From: Candidatus Melainabacteria bacterium
GTDB taxonomy: Bacteria > Cyanobacteriota > Vampirovibrionia > Obscuribacterales > Obscuribacteraceae
Assembly (NCBI GenBank): GCA_003151275.1
Contig: PLXC01000101.1
Location: 1-64,000 of the forward strand
DNA: 64,000 nt
Direction of reading: 5' to 3'
Position numbers and translations under genes: made by a program. Below are positions 44,831 through 54,010 of the stretch, piece after piece; the stretch's first letter is position 1; every line of letters starts with the position of its first letter. The notes beneath the pieces are model-generated. The model was not told the origin of the DNA. It saw only the letters and a program-made list of their open reading frames with translations, and did not search any database.

Positions 44831-45904
44831 TTACTGGCTAATATTTCCTGCAATACATGGATACCTCTTGTCCAGCAAGTCCTGGTACAACTTTTCGTAA
44901 CCATCTACCATCTTCTCTACACTGAACAACTCTTGCACCCGACTAACACAATCGTTCCTATCTATATCTTCCAGTTCCGGAAATCTGCTCACGAGTTCAT
45001 CGACAGTCGTTCCGATAATTGCGGTTTTGGGATCATCCAGCACTTCGCGCACAGAGCCTTTATCAAAGGCCATCACAGGAGTGCCGGCGGCTAGCGCCTC
45101 GGCCATCACCAGGCCAAACGGCTCATTAAAGTTGATTGGATAAACAACTGCGATGGCTTTGCTATAAAGTTCGATTTTTTGATCGTGGTCAACTTCGCCG
45201 ATAAACTCTGCCCCAGAGTAGCTAAGTCTCGGCTTCACCTCTTGCTCAAAATAAGGCTCATCATTCTTGTCCACCTTACCCGCTATTTTGATTGGCATGT
45301 TCAGCCGCTTTGCAATATCAATCGCCTCGGCAGTGCCCTTGTCTTTGCATATTCTTCCGACAAATAGAAGCCCCGCTCTAGTTTGGTTGTTGCTGACCTG
45401 GCTAAAGTCTTCAACTCGTATGCCATTGTATACGGTGCCTACGTAGTTCAACTGATCCGGGTAGTTGAGCGACTTGAATGAATTGCTTATTGCCACGTAT
45501 GGAAGGTGTTTGTATCTGAGGTAAATCCCCTCACAATATGGCTTTACTTGATTGTGCATCGTCGTGATGGTGGCGCACTTGAGTCGATCCAGAAGCGCTA
45601 ATGCGGACCAGCTCATGTGTGAGTGAACAATGTCAAATTGGTCTTGCAACTTCTCCACTTCGATCAGTGTTTGCATGTCGAATGCTGGCCACTGGAGCAT
45701 GTTGTACTTCCCAGCCGCTCGTAAAGGTTCATCAACGACGGTAATCAAACGCGCTTTGGTTTCCGAGCTGCCGGCTGCGAAGAGAGTCACTTCATGACCG
45801 CGTTTTACAAGCTCTTCCGTGAGCAAACTTACTACTAACTCCGTACCGCCATACCCAGGTGGTGGCACTCGTTCAGTATTGGCTGCGACTTGGGCAATTC
45901 GCAT
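44831..45904 (-). CDS. GT4-family glycosyltransferase
   Basis: 357 residues. GT-B fold: acceptor part GYGGTELVVSLLTEELVKRGHEVTLFA, HSHMSWSALALL, then the linker and donor part LLFVGRICKDKG, AGKVDKND and the E-x7-E motif EPFGLVMAEALAAGTPVMAF. It transfers a sugar from a nucleotide donor to an unknown acceptor in polysaccharide or glycolipid synthesis. GAGGAG precedes ATG 45904. No neighbouring sugar genes. Confidence 0.9.
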   Translation of the reverse strand: MRIAQVAANTERVPPPGYGGTELVVSLLTEELVKRGHEVTLFAAGSSETKARLITVVDEPLRAAGKYNMLQWPAFDMQTLIEVEKLQDQFDIVHSHMSWSALALLDRLKCATITTMHNQVKPYCEGIYLRYKHLPYVAISNSFKSLNYPDQLNYVGTVYNGIRVEDFSQVSNNQTRAGLLFVGRICKDKGTAEAIDIAKRLNMPIKIAGKVDKNDEPYFEQEVKPRLSYSGAEFIGEVDHDQKIELYSKAIAVVYPINFNEPFGLVMAEALAAGTPVMAFDKGSVREVLDDPKTAIIGTTVDELVSRFPELEDIDRNDCVSRVQELFSVEKMVDGYEKLYQDLLDKRYPCIAGNISQ

Positions 45905-46256
45905 GTCGGGCTCCTCGAAATTTGGTTAACGCATTGGCTACTAAGTTTGGCAGATTTTCTGCTCGCGTTTTAGCATTTATCCAGCTACATGTTTCAAGAA
46001 TTGGAGTTCGTGATCCTCACAGCTTGTCATGTGTGTTCCGACGAATTGCCACTGCTCAAAGGATTCAAATTTAGCTGCATAATGCTGGCTACGCTTTCCA
46101 GTCCTTAGTGTCCGGTGACAGTTACGGGACTCCTGTGTAAAAACCTTGTAAGAGCCTGTAAGAACCTGGTAGATGGCGCTTGATCAATATTCAATGGTGG
46201 AACATTCCTCTTGTGAATCGGGTCTTGATTTCCCTAGAGCGTGAGAGGTGGTTCCT
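45905..46256. other. Intergenic stretch between divergent genes
   Basis: No gene is seen. Near 46144-46177 three degenerate 10-11-bp units (CCTTGTAAGAG, CCTGTAAGAA, CCTGGTAGAT) occur in tandem. The promoters of both flanking genes should lie here, but no clear hexamer pair is visible. Confidence 0.4.
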
Positions 46257-46715
46257 GTGTTTAGGAACGAGAGTGGTTATTCCTTGCCGTCGAGAGCGGC
46301 TCTTACAGAGCAGCAGATTCTAGCTATGCTAGACGCCCTGATAAAGGGTGGGTCCATCGTTGTGCCACTAAACCGCAAGATTACGGAATACATAGCCGCC
46401 TGCGCCAACCAAGACTTGTTAAAGCCTCTTGCAGAGCATCAAAATCCGCTTCTTCGCTGCGCTGTTGCCGCAAATTTGAAATTGCCCGAAGAATTAGTTT
46501 GGAAATTAGCTTGTGATAGCGACTTTAGAGTTCGAGCCAGGTTGGCCGAGAATCAAAACTTGGCATCATTCTTGCTTGAAACTTTGGCAGAAGATGAAGA
46601 CGAACGCGTGGCGCAGAGAGCCAATAGATCGCTCGATAAACAAAATTCAGACCAACTCTCAAATCGAGTCATTCATTGGATGTTTGGTTCGTTTGCAGTA
46701 AAACAAACCGGCTAA
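46257..46715 (+). CDS. HEAT/LRV-like repeat protein
   Basis: 152 residues from GTG 46257, eight bases after GAGAGG (an earlier GTG at 46248 overlaps that site). Paired helices with the pattern HQNPLLRCAVAANLKLPEELVWKLACDSDFRVRARLAENQN and DERVAQRANRSL correspond to leucine-rich-variant/HEAT repeats. They are similar in style to the C-terminal part of 41411-42550 and to 52970-53356. Role is probably protein binding. Confidence 0.65.
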   Translation: MFRNESGYSLPSRAALTEQQILAMLDALIKGGSIVVPLNRKITEYIAACANQDLLKPLAEHQNPLLRCAVAANLKLPEELVWKLACDSDFRVRARLAENQNLASFLLETLAEDEDERVAQRANRSLDKQNSDQLSNRVIHWMFGSFAVKQTG

Positions 46716-46773
46716 CAGTTTTGTCACGGCTGCGTTGTTGAACTGGAACCTTTTCCGCCTGGAAAGTGTCCAA

Positions 46774-46795
46774 ACCTCTATGCATGTGCAGAGGT
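46774..46795 (+). promoter_or_regulatory. Hairpin covering the ribosome site of the next gene
   Basis: ACCTCT (46774-46779) can pair with AGAGGT (46790-46795), which contains the likely Shine-Dalgarno sequence of the ATG at 46801. A 10-nt loop separates the arms. It might control translation. Confidence 0.35.
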
Positions 46796-46800
46796 GAATG

Positions 46801-46980
46801 ATGAACAAACAATCCCTAACTTTCGGGCAGCAAGCTGCAGAAGTCGCCGTCGAGCTAAAGCAACTCAAACGCGACATGAAAAGGCTGTTACGCATGCAAT
46901 GGAAAGAGTTTATCCATTTCGTTGACGATCAGCAGGCAGTGCATTGCACCCCATCTATGAAGGCTGACAACGCTGCCTGA
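46801..46980 (+). CDS. Small helical protein
   Basis: 59 residues from ATG 46801; another ATG lies directly before it (46798). The sequence is largely helical and basic (AAEVAVELKQLKRDMKRLLRMQWKEFIHF). No family recognised. A hairpin with a possible terminator lies about 100 bp downstream. Confidence 0.45.
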   Translation: MNKQSLTFGQQAAEVAVELKQLKRDMKRLLRMQWKEFIHFVDDQQAVHCTPSMKADNAA

Positions 46981-47082
46981 ACGCATTGGCAGATTCGATG
47001 CGCAGCAGCTGTTAACCAGCTGATATTAATGCTTGTTCAGGCTGGCTTCGGCGGAATCTAGAACTTGACGGACGGAATGATA

Positions 47083-47108
47083 AAGGGCTTTCAATTTTGA
47101 AAGCCCTT
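47083..47108. terminator. AAGGGCTTTC/GAAAGCCCTT hairpin
   Basis: A perfect 10-bp stem around AATTTT. It is flanked by A/T-rich DNA (AAATTATGG) rather than a clean U tract. It may terminate the 46801 transcript; it lies 70 bp before the transporter gene. Confidence 0.6.
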
Positions 47109-47180
47109 AAATTATGGAATTTGTTCCGTTACTGCTAGTGCCGATATGTTCTAAAATTTGAATGGCAAGCGCGGAGTCTT

Positions 47181-48527
47181 ATGGAGCAATCATCAATGAG
47201 CGGCCTAGAGCTGGAAAAGGCGGCTGGCAGCGCTCCTCGCAAAGAAATCTTGGCCTGGGCATCTTATGATATTGCCAACTCTACTTATGGAACAGTGGTC
47301 GCTACAGCTGTTTACAACGCTTATTTTGCCAATGTTATCGCCGGGCCCTCCTCTGGTCTAGAGAAGGGTGTGGGCACATTGTTGCTCACCGTGGTTATAT
47401 GCATTTCCAGTCTGGCGATTGTACTTACCGCGCCAATTGTCGGCACCATATCTGATGCTACTGCATCAAAAAAGAGAATGCTCTTCTATTCTACGTTTAC
47501 CTGCGTGGCCGCGACGGCTTGTCTATCATTTTTCGGACCCGGGGCTGTGATACCGGCGATGGTGACACTGACGATCGCCAACATCGCTTTTGGAACGGGT
47601 GAAGATTTAATTGCCGCATTTTTGCCGGAGTTGGCAACAAAAAAAGATATGGGACGAATATCGTCCATTGGATGGGCTGCTGGTTACGTTGGTGGTTTGC
47701 TTTCCCTGGGAATTTGCCTTGCCTATGTTTCGTGGGCATTACGCCAAGGTCAAACTTCAACCGAATTTGTGCCGATTGTTATGTTGTTCTGCGCGTTATT
47801 CTTTGGACTTGCTGTCCTTCCTACTTTTGTGTATTTGAAAGAGCGGGCCAAGCCAGATCCAACTGCAATTGGGAAAAACCCTGTGTATGCCGGTTTTGAA
47901 CGATTGAAAGCGACTATTACCCACGCCAGGCATTACAGGGACTTATTTCGATTCTTGATTACGCTCTTTCTGTATAGTTGTGGCACTAGTACTGTCATAC
48001 ACCTTGCCTCTGTTTACGCACAGGAAGTCGTCAAATTCACTGCCCAAGACTCAATTATAATGATCCTCGTCGTTAATGTCACAGCAGCGGTTGGCGCTTC
48101 AGTGTTTGGTTTTGTGCAAGACCGCATTGGTTCCGTGCGCACGTTGATGATCACCCTGTCGATCTGGACGGTTGCCATTCTTGTCGCTGCGGCTGCTCAA
48201 AACAAGCCGCAGTTGTGGATTGCTGCAAACCTGGTGGGCATTGCCATGGGTTCAACCGGCTCGGTTGGTCGTGCTCTTGTTGGTCAATTCGCTCCAGAAG
48301 GTCGCTCAGGCGAGTTTCTCGGTTTGTGGGGCGTGGCCGTAAAATTAGCCACCGCCGTTGGTGCACTTACTTTTGGCGCTGTAGCCTTTTTAACACACAA
48401 CAATTATCGAATCGCAATCCTGTGCACAATCCTCTTCTTTGCCGCAGGAATGGCGATGTTGACTAGGGTCAACGAAGAACGTGGAAAGCTTGCCTCGTCT
48501 ACCGATATTAATGATCCGCTGCTTTAA
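47181..48527 (+). CDS. UMF1/Atg22-like MFS transporter
   Basis: 448 residues with about 12 TM helices. The start is the family signature ILAWASYDIANSTYGTVV with YNAYFANV. The first inter-helix loop has APIVGTISDATASKKR, and the second half has VQDRIGSVRTL and RALVGQFAPEGRSGEFLG. Related proteins export amino acids from vacuoles in fungi; the bacterial substrate is unknown. ATG 47181. Confidence 0.88.
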   Translation: MEQSSMSGLELEKAAGSAPRKEILAWASYDIANSTYGTVVATAVYNAYFANVIAGPSSGLEKGVGTLLLTVVICISSLAIVLTAPIVGTISDATASKKRMLFYSTFTCVAATACLSFFGPGAVIPAMVTLTIANIAFGTGEDLIAAFLPELATKKDMGRISSIGWAAGYVGGLLSLGICLAYVSWALRQGQTSTEFVPIVMLFCALFFGLAVLPTFVYLKERAKPDPTAIGKNPVYAGFERLKATITHARHYRDLFRFLITLFLYSCGTSTVIHLASVYAQEVVKFTAQDSIIMILVVNVTAAVGASVFGFVQDRIGSVRTLMITLSIWTVAILVAAAAQNKPQLWIAANLVGIAMGSTGSVGRALVGQFAPEGRSGEFLGLWGVAVKLATAVGALTFGAVAFLTHNNYRIAILCTILFFAAGMAMLTRVNEERGKLASSTDINDPLL

Positions 48528-48642
48528 TCGTGTCGACTTCGATCTTGCCTGCGCGCGACGCTGAAAGTCGTCATGCTGAAATGTCCTTATTCATTGATGA
48601 CTTGAAATTGGCGGCGTCCGTTGTTAAGCAGCAGAAAGCACG

Positions 48643-50739
48643 CTAGGAGCCATACTTCTGAGCGAGTTCATGCATTTGGAATGCCTTAAGGAGTTGTCCA
48701 TGTTGCCAAAGATAATGAGCGTAACTTTGGTAAGCGTTTGAGAAGAATGGCGATCTGAGTTTTTCGGGATTAGTGCGGGCCACTTTCTCGGCTAGCTCTA
48801 TGAACTGTGAGTAGATATCGTTTTTCGGTTCGACATTTAGCGAATCCTTTACCTCAGCCAGTCTTCCAGCGGCAATCGCTTGCTCTCTCAGGAAATTGTC
48901 TCCCTTCTTAGTCCATTCTTCCAAGGCGATCAAGTAGCAGTCTTTTGCATCTGGCAATCGGTTACCGCGAAAGTACTCTTCAGAAATTTTGCTGTCATTT
49001 AAGGACTTATAACTAGCATCTCTGGTTGATCTGTCTGAACGCTGGAGGTCAGCTATTACTTGTCTTGCCTTCTCTGATTCAGTGTAATTGCCTTGCATAA
49101 AATAACAATCAGCGTTTCTCAAAAACAAGTGCAATTGCTCGTTGGGGGATAACTCTGACGGGATATTGCTGTTCCTGCACTTGCGTATCAGGACTAGTGC
49201 ATTGTGATAATTTTGAGCTGCTGTCTTATAGTCCACTGCCTCGTTGAAGTAGGCGCAATCCCCCGCGCCTACGTATGCAAGTATCAGGTTGTTTAGAATA
49301 TTAGCGTGCTGTATGTCTTTAGTTTGATCGACGAACTTACTGAGATAAGCGATCGACGCAGCATAGTCGCTTTGGGCTGTGTCGTAATGTCGCTGATTTC
49401 GCTCAGCCTCCGCTTTGGAGCGTCTCTCGAAGGCAAGGTTAAGTTGTCTTTCGCTGAAGAAGCGAGGATCTAATTGTCGTGCCGCCTGTTCGTCGGATTC
49501 AATCATCATACTTTGCAATGAACCAAGAACCTTTTGAGTTCCTTTAGGGTCTGTTTGTACTTGTTCGCCATTGCCTCTGTCGGCATAGCGTGACCATATC
49601 ACCGGTTCGGATTCTAAAAAAGGGGCGGTTGATACAGCGGAAATAGATGCAAGGATGTACTGTGTGCCGAATAGTATCAGCGCACCAATCAGCAAAGATG
49701 ACGCGACCATAAAGTTGAGTGACTTGGTTGTCTTGCGCAATCCAGTAAGTTCAAAGGACTGAACGATTCTTTGCGCAATCCCTTGCTCTTCGTGCAAATT
49801 ATTCAGATCAGACAGGATTTCTTCCATCTTCTGGTATCGTTTTCCTGGCTCTTTTGCAATAGCCTTGAATACAATTCGCTCTAGTGCATCAAAGTGTTTC
49901 AAATCGCGGCGAACATCTTTGAAGCTTGGTGGCATTTCGTGAATGTGTTTCATCATTGTTTTGAACACACTGTCCGAGGCTAAAGCAGGAACACCTAAAA
50001 GTGCTTCGTACATTACGCAACCAAATGAATAAATATCTGAGCGAACGTCGAGCTGCTGTCCGAGACACTGTTCGGGGCTCATATAGAGCGGACTGCCTAA
50101 TGACTCGCCCGTCTGTGTGAGTTTTGCATCCTCGCCTTCGACAAGTTTCGCCACGCCGAAGTCAACGATTTTGACAGTTAAGATATTACGTTCATCGAAG
50201 TTAAGCATGATGTTGCTTGGTTTGATATCTCTATGCACAACACCACGCTGATGGGCATGGGAAATCGCCGCAGTTGTCTGTTTGAAAATGTTCAACGCAT
50301 CAGCATCTGGGAGAGACTTGATCCGGTTAAGTAAATCACCCAGAGATTCGCCCTGCACATAGTCCATAACGAGGTAAGGCGTACCATCTTCGGTGATGCC
50401 ATAATCGTGAATTGCCACTATGCCCGGATGTTCAAGACGGCTTGCCGCCTGCGCTTCTTGCTTGAATCGCATCAAACTTGTCGTTTTGGACATGAGGTGA
50501 GTGTGAAGTGTTTTAATAGCGACAAGCTTGTTCATCGCTTCGTGGCGGGCAAGATAAACAATGCTCATTCCGCCTTCGCCAAGCACCTCCAGCATCAGGT
50601 ATTTTTCGGCGAAGAGAGTGTTGATGAGTGGGTTTTGATTAGAAGTAATATTCGCGTTTTCGTCAACGACTTCAGGCGCAGTCGTGCTTTCTGCCTTCTG
50701 GTTAAAACCGCCAGAATCTCTTTCCTTGGATTGAATCAT
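48643..50739 (-). CDS. Transmembrane Ser/Thr kinase with TPR-like C-terminal region
   Basis: 698 residues. The kinase has glycine loop LGEGGMSIV (53-61), VAIK Lys at 76, VVHRDIKPSN with HRD at 169-171, DFG at 193-195 and SPLYMSPEQC. One TM helix (about 343-365, LNFMVASSLLIGALILFG) follows, then an outside region of about 320 residues with TPR-like helices (DYAASIAYLSKFV, DAKDCYLIALEEW). The N-terminal Cys module of the other two kinases is missing; it has a polar lead instead. Active-site residues are complete. Signals reaching the TPR side are unknown. Confidence 0.92.
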   Translation of the reverse strand: MIQSKERDSGGFNQKAESTTAPEVVDENANITSNQNPLINTLFAEKYLMLEVLGEGGMSIVYLARHEAMNKLVAIKTLHTHLMSKTTSLMRFKQEAQAASRLEHPGIVAIHDYGITEDGTPYLVMDYVQGESLGDLLNRIKSLPDADALNIFKQTTAAISHAHQRGVVHRDIKPSNIMLNFDERNILTVKIVDFGVAKLVEGEDAKLTQTGESLGSPLYMSPEQCLGQQLDVRSDIYSFGCVMYEALLGVPALASDSVFKTMMKHIHEMPPSFKDVRRDLKHFDALERIVFKAIAKEPGKRYQKMEEILSDLNNLHEEQGIAQRIVQSFELTGLRKTTKSLNFMVASSLLIGALILFGTQYILASISAVSTAPFLESEPVIWSRYADRGNGEQVQTDPKGTQKVLGSLQSMMIESDEQAARQLDPRFFSERQLNLAFERRSKAEAERNQRHYDTAQSDYAASIAYLSKFVDQTKDIQHANILNNLILAYVGAGDCAYFNEAVDYKTAAQNYHNALVLIRKCRNSNIPSELSPNEQLHLFLRNADCYFMQGNYTESEKARQVIADLQRSDRSTRDASYKSLNDSKISEEYFRGNRLPDAKDCYLIALEEWTKKGDNFLREQAIAAGRLAEVKDSLNVEPKNDIYSQFIELAEKVARTNPEKLRSPFFSNAYQSYAHYLWQHGQLLKAFQMHELAQKYGS

Positions 50740-50854
50740 TGGTGTTACTGCCGAGCCCTCTGCATTTTATTTTGCCCTCGCTATGGCATTAGTAATCATG
50801 TTCAAGTTGTTTAATAAACTCATTTTTGGGGCAGATTGCTATCGGGGCCGATAG

Positions 50855-51706
50855 ATGTCATTAAAATTTTTGCTAGCTATGGCGTTTGCAGGGTTCTGCA
50901 CCGTTGGCACAGTTTTCGCTGCGCCTGGGAATTGTGCGAATCCAGTGTCCGCTTGGATGATTAAGCAAACCTCCTATAATTTGGGCGACGTTGACATGGT
51001 TTTGGCTAAGGACGCGTTCAAATGGCATAACAACAAGCTCGGTCTAACGTTGATTATGCATGCGCCGGATTGGAAGTTGAATGCCTTTAATGAAGCGAAC
51101 AAAAAATATCTGATTTTGAATAAGGCAGAGGCGCTGGAGATTTTTCAACACCAGAGACGTCGTGAGAATTCTGGATTCGAAACACCAATTAAATTAGGTG
51201 ATAGACCCGCTGTTGCTGGCATGCCTACGGTTGCCTACTGCTATGCTCATGACACAGAAACCATATCTGAAAAGTTCGCACTCTCTGTGACGAACGCTCT
51301 CGAAAACGGTAGCAAGCTGAATCATGAACAGAAAGATTATATTGATCATGCACTGAATCATCAGCGACGCGAATATTGGTATGCAAAACAAATTCAGTTT
51401 CCAGCAAAAGTTAGCGGCGTATTCTTGGAAAAAATTGCGGCTATAAAGTATGGCGATAATCTACCATTGCGACTTATACAGATCGGCAAAGATGGTGTAC
51501 GAACAACAATGTTCGACACTACGGAAGTTCGAAAAGCAATGGTTCCTGCAGACTTTTCTAAGATGCCAAAGGGCTATACCAAGGCGGAAAATAAAGTAGC
51601 ATTGCTGGTAAACGATGTAGATTTCGCTGGATTCGCGGGAGAGTCTGAACCAAACCCGGTATCAACCAAACCTGTCGTTAAGAAGAATGATGACACTCAT
51701 CGGTAA
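50855..51706 (+). CDS. Secreted protein, unknown function
   Basis: 283 residues. Signal peptide (about 3-22, LLAMAFAGFCTVGTVFA). The mature part holds LILNKAEALEIFQHQRRRE, His-rich DYIDHALNHQRREYWY and a basic end. Two Cys of the mature part may form a disulfide. No family is recognised. Its end overlaps the start of the next gene by 20 bp, which suggests coupling. It is divergent from kinase 3 with 115 bp between them. Confidence 0.6.
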   Translation: MSLKFLLAMAFAGFCTVGTVFAAPGNCANPVSAWMIKQTSYNLGDVDMVLAKDAFKWHNNKLGLTLIMHAPDWKLNAFNEANKKYLILNKAEALEIFQHQRRRENSGFETPIKLGDRPAVAGMPTVAYCYAHDTETISEKFALSVTNALENGSKLNHEQKDYIDHALNHQRREYWYAKQIQFPAKVSGVFLEKIAAIKYGDNLPLRLIQIGKDGVRTTMFDTTEVRKAMVPADFSKMPKGYTKAENKVALLVNDVDFAGFAGESEPNPVSTKPVVKKNDDTHR

Positions 51707-52709
51707 GATTGCGAAGCCTGCTTCTGTCACCGTATATAGTGTCCTCGTTTTGTCGATCCTGCTTTGCAGAACTGCTCTTTCTGACCCGTTGAGTCAGTCC
51801 CCGATCTCGTCGCAGAGCCAGACCGCGAAGCAACCCTCCATTGACGTGACTCCAGACCAATCATTAGGAGGGTCCACGAAGACGACACCGAGCCAGTCAT
51901 CTGATCAGGCCAAGGAGACGACACCGCGCCAGGATTCGGCGCAGCCCAAGGAGACCGCACCGAGCCAATCATCGATTCATTCCAATGAACCGATTCCGAT
52001 TCCGACTTCGAGTGACTCGGCAGAGCCGGATCCAAATCAGACCTTCGTTCGATTTATTGAGGCTGTATCTGGCAAACCTGCCACCGAAGAAATTCGCAAT
52101 TTGGTGCAGGGCGTTGTCAGCCTGCAAAGAAAAGGCGAATCGGTTGAATTGACTAAATCAGATTCGTCAAAGGTGCTTGTTGGTAGTGATACTGAATTCG
52201 GTGCTAGTGTAGTTCGAGACCTATCCGAAGCGAAGGACAAGCTGTCTGCTAAGTTTGGTCCCGAAGTAGGCACGCTCGTCGACGAATTTGTTGGTGTTAC
52301 AGCCAACGGCTCGCACATTGATGTCATCCGGAACGGACCAGAAGTTGAAGACCTCGATCTCAGTGAACGAAAAATTAAAAAGCAGCTTCCCTTAAGACGA
52401 GTTCGCCTTTCCAAAATTTCAGTTGATCTTGTGCAGGTTGACGGACATCCGGCATTAAAGAACATAACTGGCATTGAGGTCGTACCGAATGCAGGATTTG
52501 AGATACCAATCATCTTGAAGGAATTTTCACGCTCCCAAAATCAAGATGGCAACGACGTGCTAATCTTCGGAATTAGAAATCCATTGTCGCTGTTCAAGCC
52601 GTTCAGAAAGCTCTTCGGCATTAAAGATACCATTCCGTTTACGTGGACTGTTAAAAAGAAAGAGTCAAAAGAAATCGGCGCGAAAGAATCTCCCGGTTAC
52701 AAAGAATAG
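51687..52709 (+). CDS. Exported protein with a Ser/Thr/Gln-rich repeat linker
   Basis: 340 residues. Hydrophobic start (about 13-30, VTVYSVLVLSILLC) suggests export. Residues about 58-95 carry three 12-residue units beginning TTPSQSSDQAKE, TTPRQDSAQPKE and TAPSQSSIHSNE. The rest (about 110-340) is a folded domain with a beta-rich middle (SVDLVQVDGHPAL, GFEIPIILKEFSR) and a basic end. Overlaps 50855-51706 by 20 bp. Function unknown. Confidence 0.6.
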   Translation: MMTLIGKIAKPASVTVYSVLVLSILLCRTALSDPLSQSPISSQSQTAKQPSIDVTPDQSLGGSTKTTPSQSSDQAKETTPRQDSAQPKETAPSQSSIHSNEPIPIPTSSDSAEPDPNQTFVRFIEAVSGKPATEEIRNLVQGVVSLQRKGESVELTKSDSSKVLVGSDTEFGASVVRDLSEAKDKLSAKFGPEVGTLVDEFVGVTANGSHIDVIRNGPEVEDLDLSERKIKKQLPLRRVRLSKISVDLVQVDGHPALKNITGIEVVPNAGFEIPIILKEFSRSQNQDGNDVLIFGIRNPLSLFKPFRKLFGIKDTIPFTWTVKKKESKEIGAKESPGYKE

Positions 52710-52906
52710 CAATGTCTACTTCTTTCGATACGGCCAGATCATCTTTACACCATTTCGTTAAAACACAAGAGTGAATTCACAAGTGGTCTGTCCAGTACTA
52801 AGATTGAATTGTAGGCAGTTGGAATCGCGACGCAGCTTACACGTGATTTTGATTGCCTACGAATTTTTCCGTTGCCGGTAACCTTCCACTACCATACCGA
52901 CATCGA

Positions 52907-52941
52907 GCAACTGCGTCCGGTTATTCCGGACGCTTTGTTGC
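52907..52941 (+). other. Hairpin before the 52970 gene
   Basis: GCGTCCGG/CCGGACGC with a TTATT loop, extended by outer GCAAC/GTTGC. It lies 29 bp upstream of ATG 52970, so it is either a 5' leader structure or an upstream terminator. The rest of 52710-52969 holds no gene. Confidence 0.45.
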
Positions 52942-52969
52942 TATGCGAACGGCATTTCAGCTAATATAG

Positions 52970-53356
52970 ATGTCTAGCAAGCATAAGGATATTGACGTGT
53001 CTGACTTGGCAGCCGGATTGCAAATGGTCGAAAACATGTTTCGCGGCGCGACGAAAGGACTGTTTTCGAAAATCGACGAGATGACTTTCAAAATGACCCT
53101 CAACGGTCTGAAAAGTGAAGACTATGAAGCAATCTCAATCACAATTGATCAACTAGTAAAAGAGCACAAACCGATTAGCATTCCGCCACTGTATGTAGTA
53201 TCACAGGCCCATCCAAACGAGAGAGTGCGCACCAAAGCTTACGAAGCTCTCAAAAAGCTAGATCCGCATTGCGATTTTGAAAAATTGACTGAAGGAAAAC
53301 CTGTCGAGGAAGCCGCTGCAGTGCTCATAGAAAAGTACGGAAATTTTAAAAAATGA
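52970..53356 (+). CDS. HEAT-like small protein
   Basis: 128 residues, all helical: MVENMFRGATKGLFSKIDEM, then AHPNERVRTKAYEALKKLDP, a HEAT-like unit. It has no signal or catalytic motif. The next gene starts inside its stop (ATGA), so the two are coupled. Confidence 0.6.
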   Translation: MSSKHKDIDVSDLAAGLQMVENMFRGATKGLFSKIDEMTFKMTLNGLKSEDYEAISITIDQLVKEHKPISIPPLYVVSQAHPNERVRTKAYEALKKLDPHCDFEKLTEGKPVEEAAAVLIEKYGNFKK

Positions 53357-53904
53357 GCACCAAAGAAAAGTTCTACTTTGTCAGGCATGGTCAAACTGAC
53401 GCTAATTTAGGCGACTTGGCGGCAGGTGCCGGTTGGGACATCGAACTCAATGCGAACGGACATTCCCAAGCGAAAGCATTGGCCGAAAGCGACAGCATTC
53501 AGGCGTGTGTTGATGTCAAGACGATCTGCGTCAGTCCCATGACTCGGGCTCGTCAAACAGCCGAGGCTCTGAGTTCGGTTCTGAAGGCGCCGATTGTTTG
53601 TGTCGATGAACTGAAGGAGTGGCATCTGGGCGAGTGGGAGAAACGCGCCTGGAGTGAATTACCCAACCTTTACCATCCAGACACAAATCCGCCGGGCGGA
53701 GAAAGTCAGAGTGAGTTTGGCAAGCGCATCGCCGCCGGATTAGCCACGGCGCTGTCTCACCCTGGACCGGTTTTAATAGTAGCTCACGGCGGTGTTTGGC
53801 ATGGCATTAGTCGACTGCTGTCACTGCCGGCCAGCGAAATTGATAACTGTGCCCTGAAGAGTATTTCGCGCGCGCATGCCGCGGACAGTTGGACTCTCGA
53901 GTAG
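53353..53904 (+). CDS. Histidine phosphatase (phosphoglycerate mutase family)
   Basis: 183 residues. FVRHGQTDAN (RHG motif, catalytic His), PMTRARQTAEAL, LKEWHLGEWE (proton donor Glu region) and VLIVAHGGVWHGI (second His). It cleaves or moves a phosphate on a small metabolite or phosphoprotein; it lacks the length and signature of true phosphoglycerate mutase. Coupled to the HEAT-like gene by a four-base overlap. Confidence 0.9.
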   Translation: MSTKEKFYFVRHGQTDANLGDLAAGAGWDIELNANGHSQAKALAESDSIQACVDVKTICVSPMTRARQTAEALSSVLKAPIVCVDELKEWHLGEWEKRAWSELPNLYHPDTNPPGGESQSEFGKRIAAGLATALSHPGPVLIVAHGGVWHGISRLLSLPASEIDNCALKSISRAHAADSWTLE

Positions 53905-54010
53905 CCGCTCAGCACCTTGTAAAGAAAAGCTTGGCATGGAGCGATTTTTCGCTCAAATGGTATAGCATTTGCTGTTCGTTGGCTGCCGAACCTGCAATTC
54001 GAGGAAAAAG

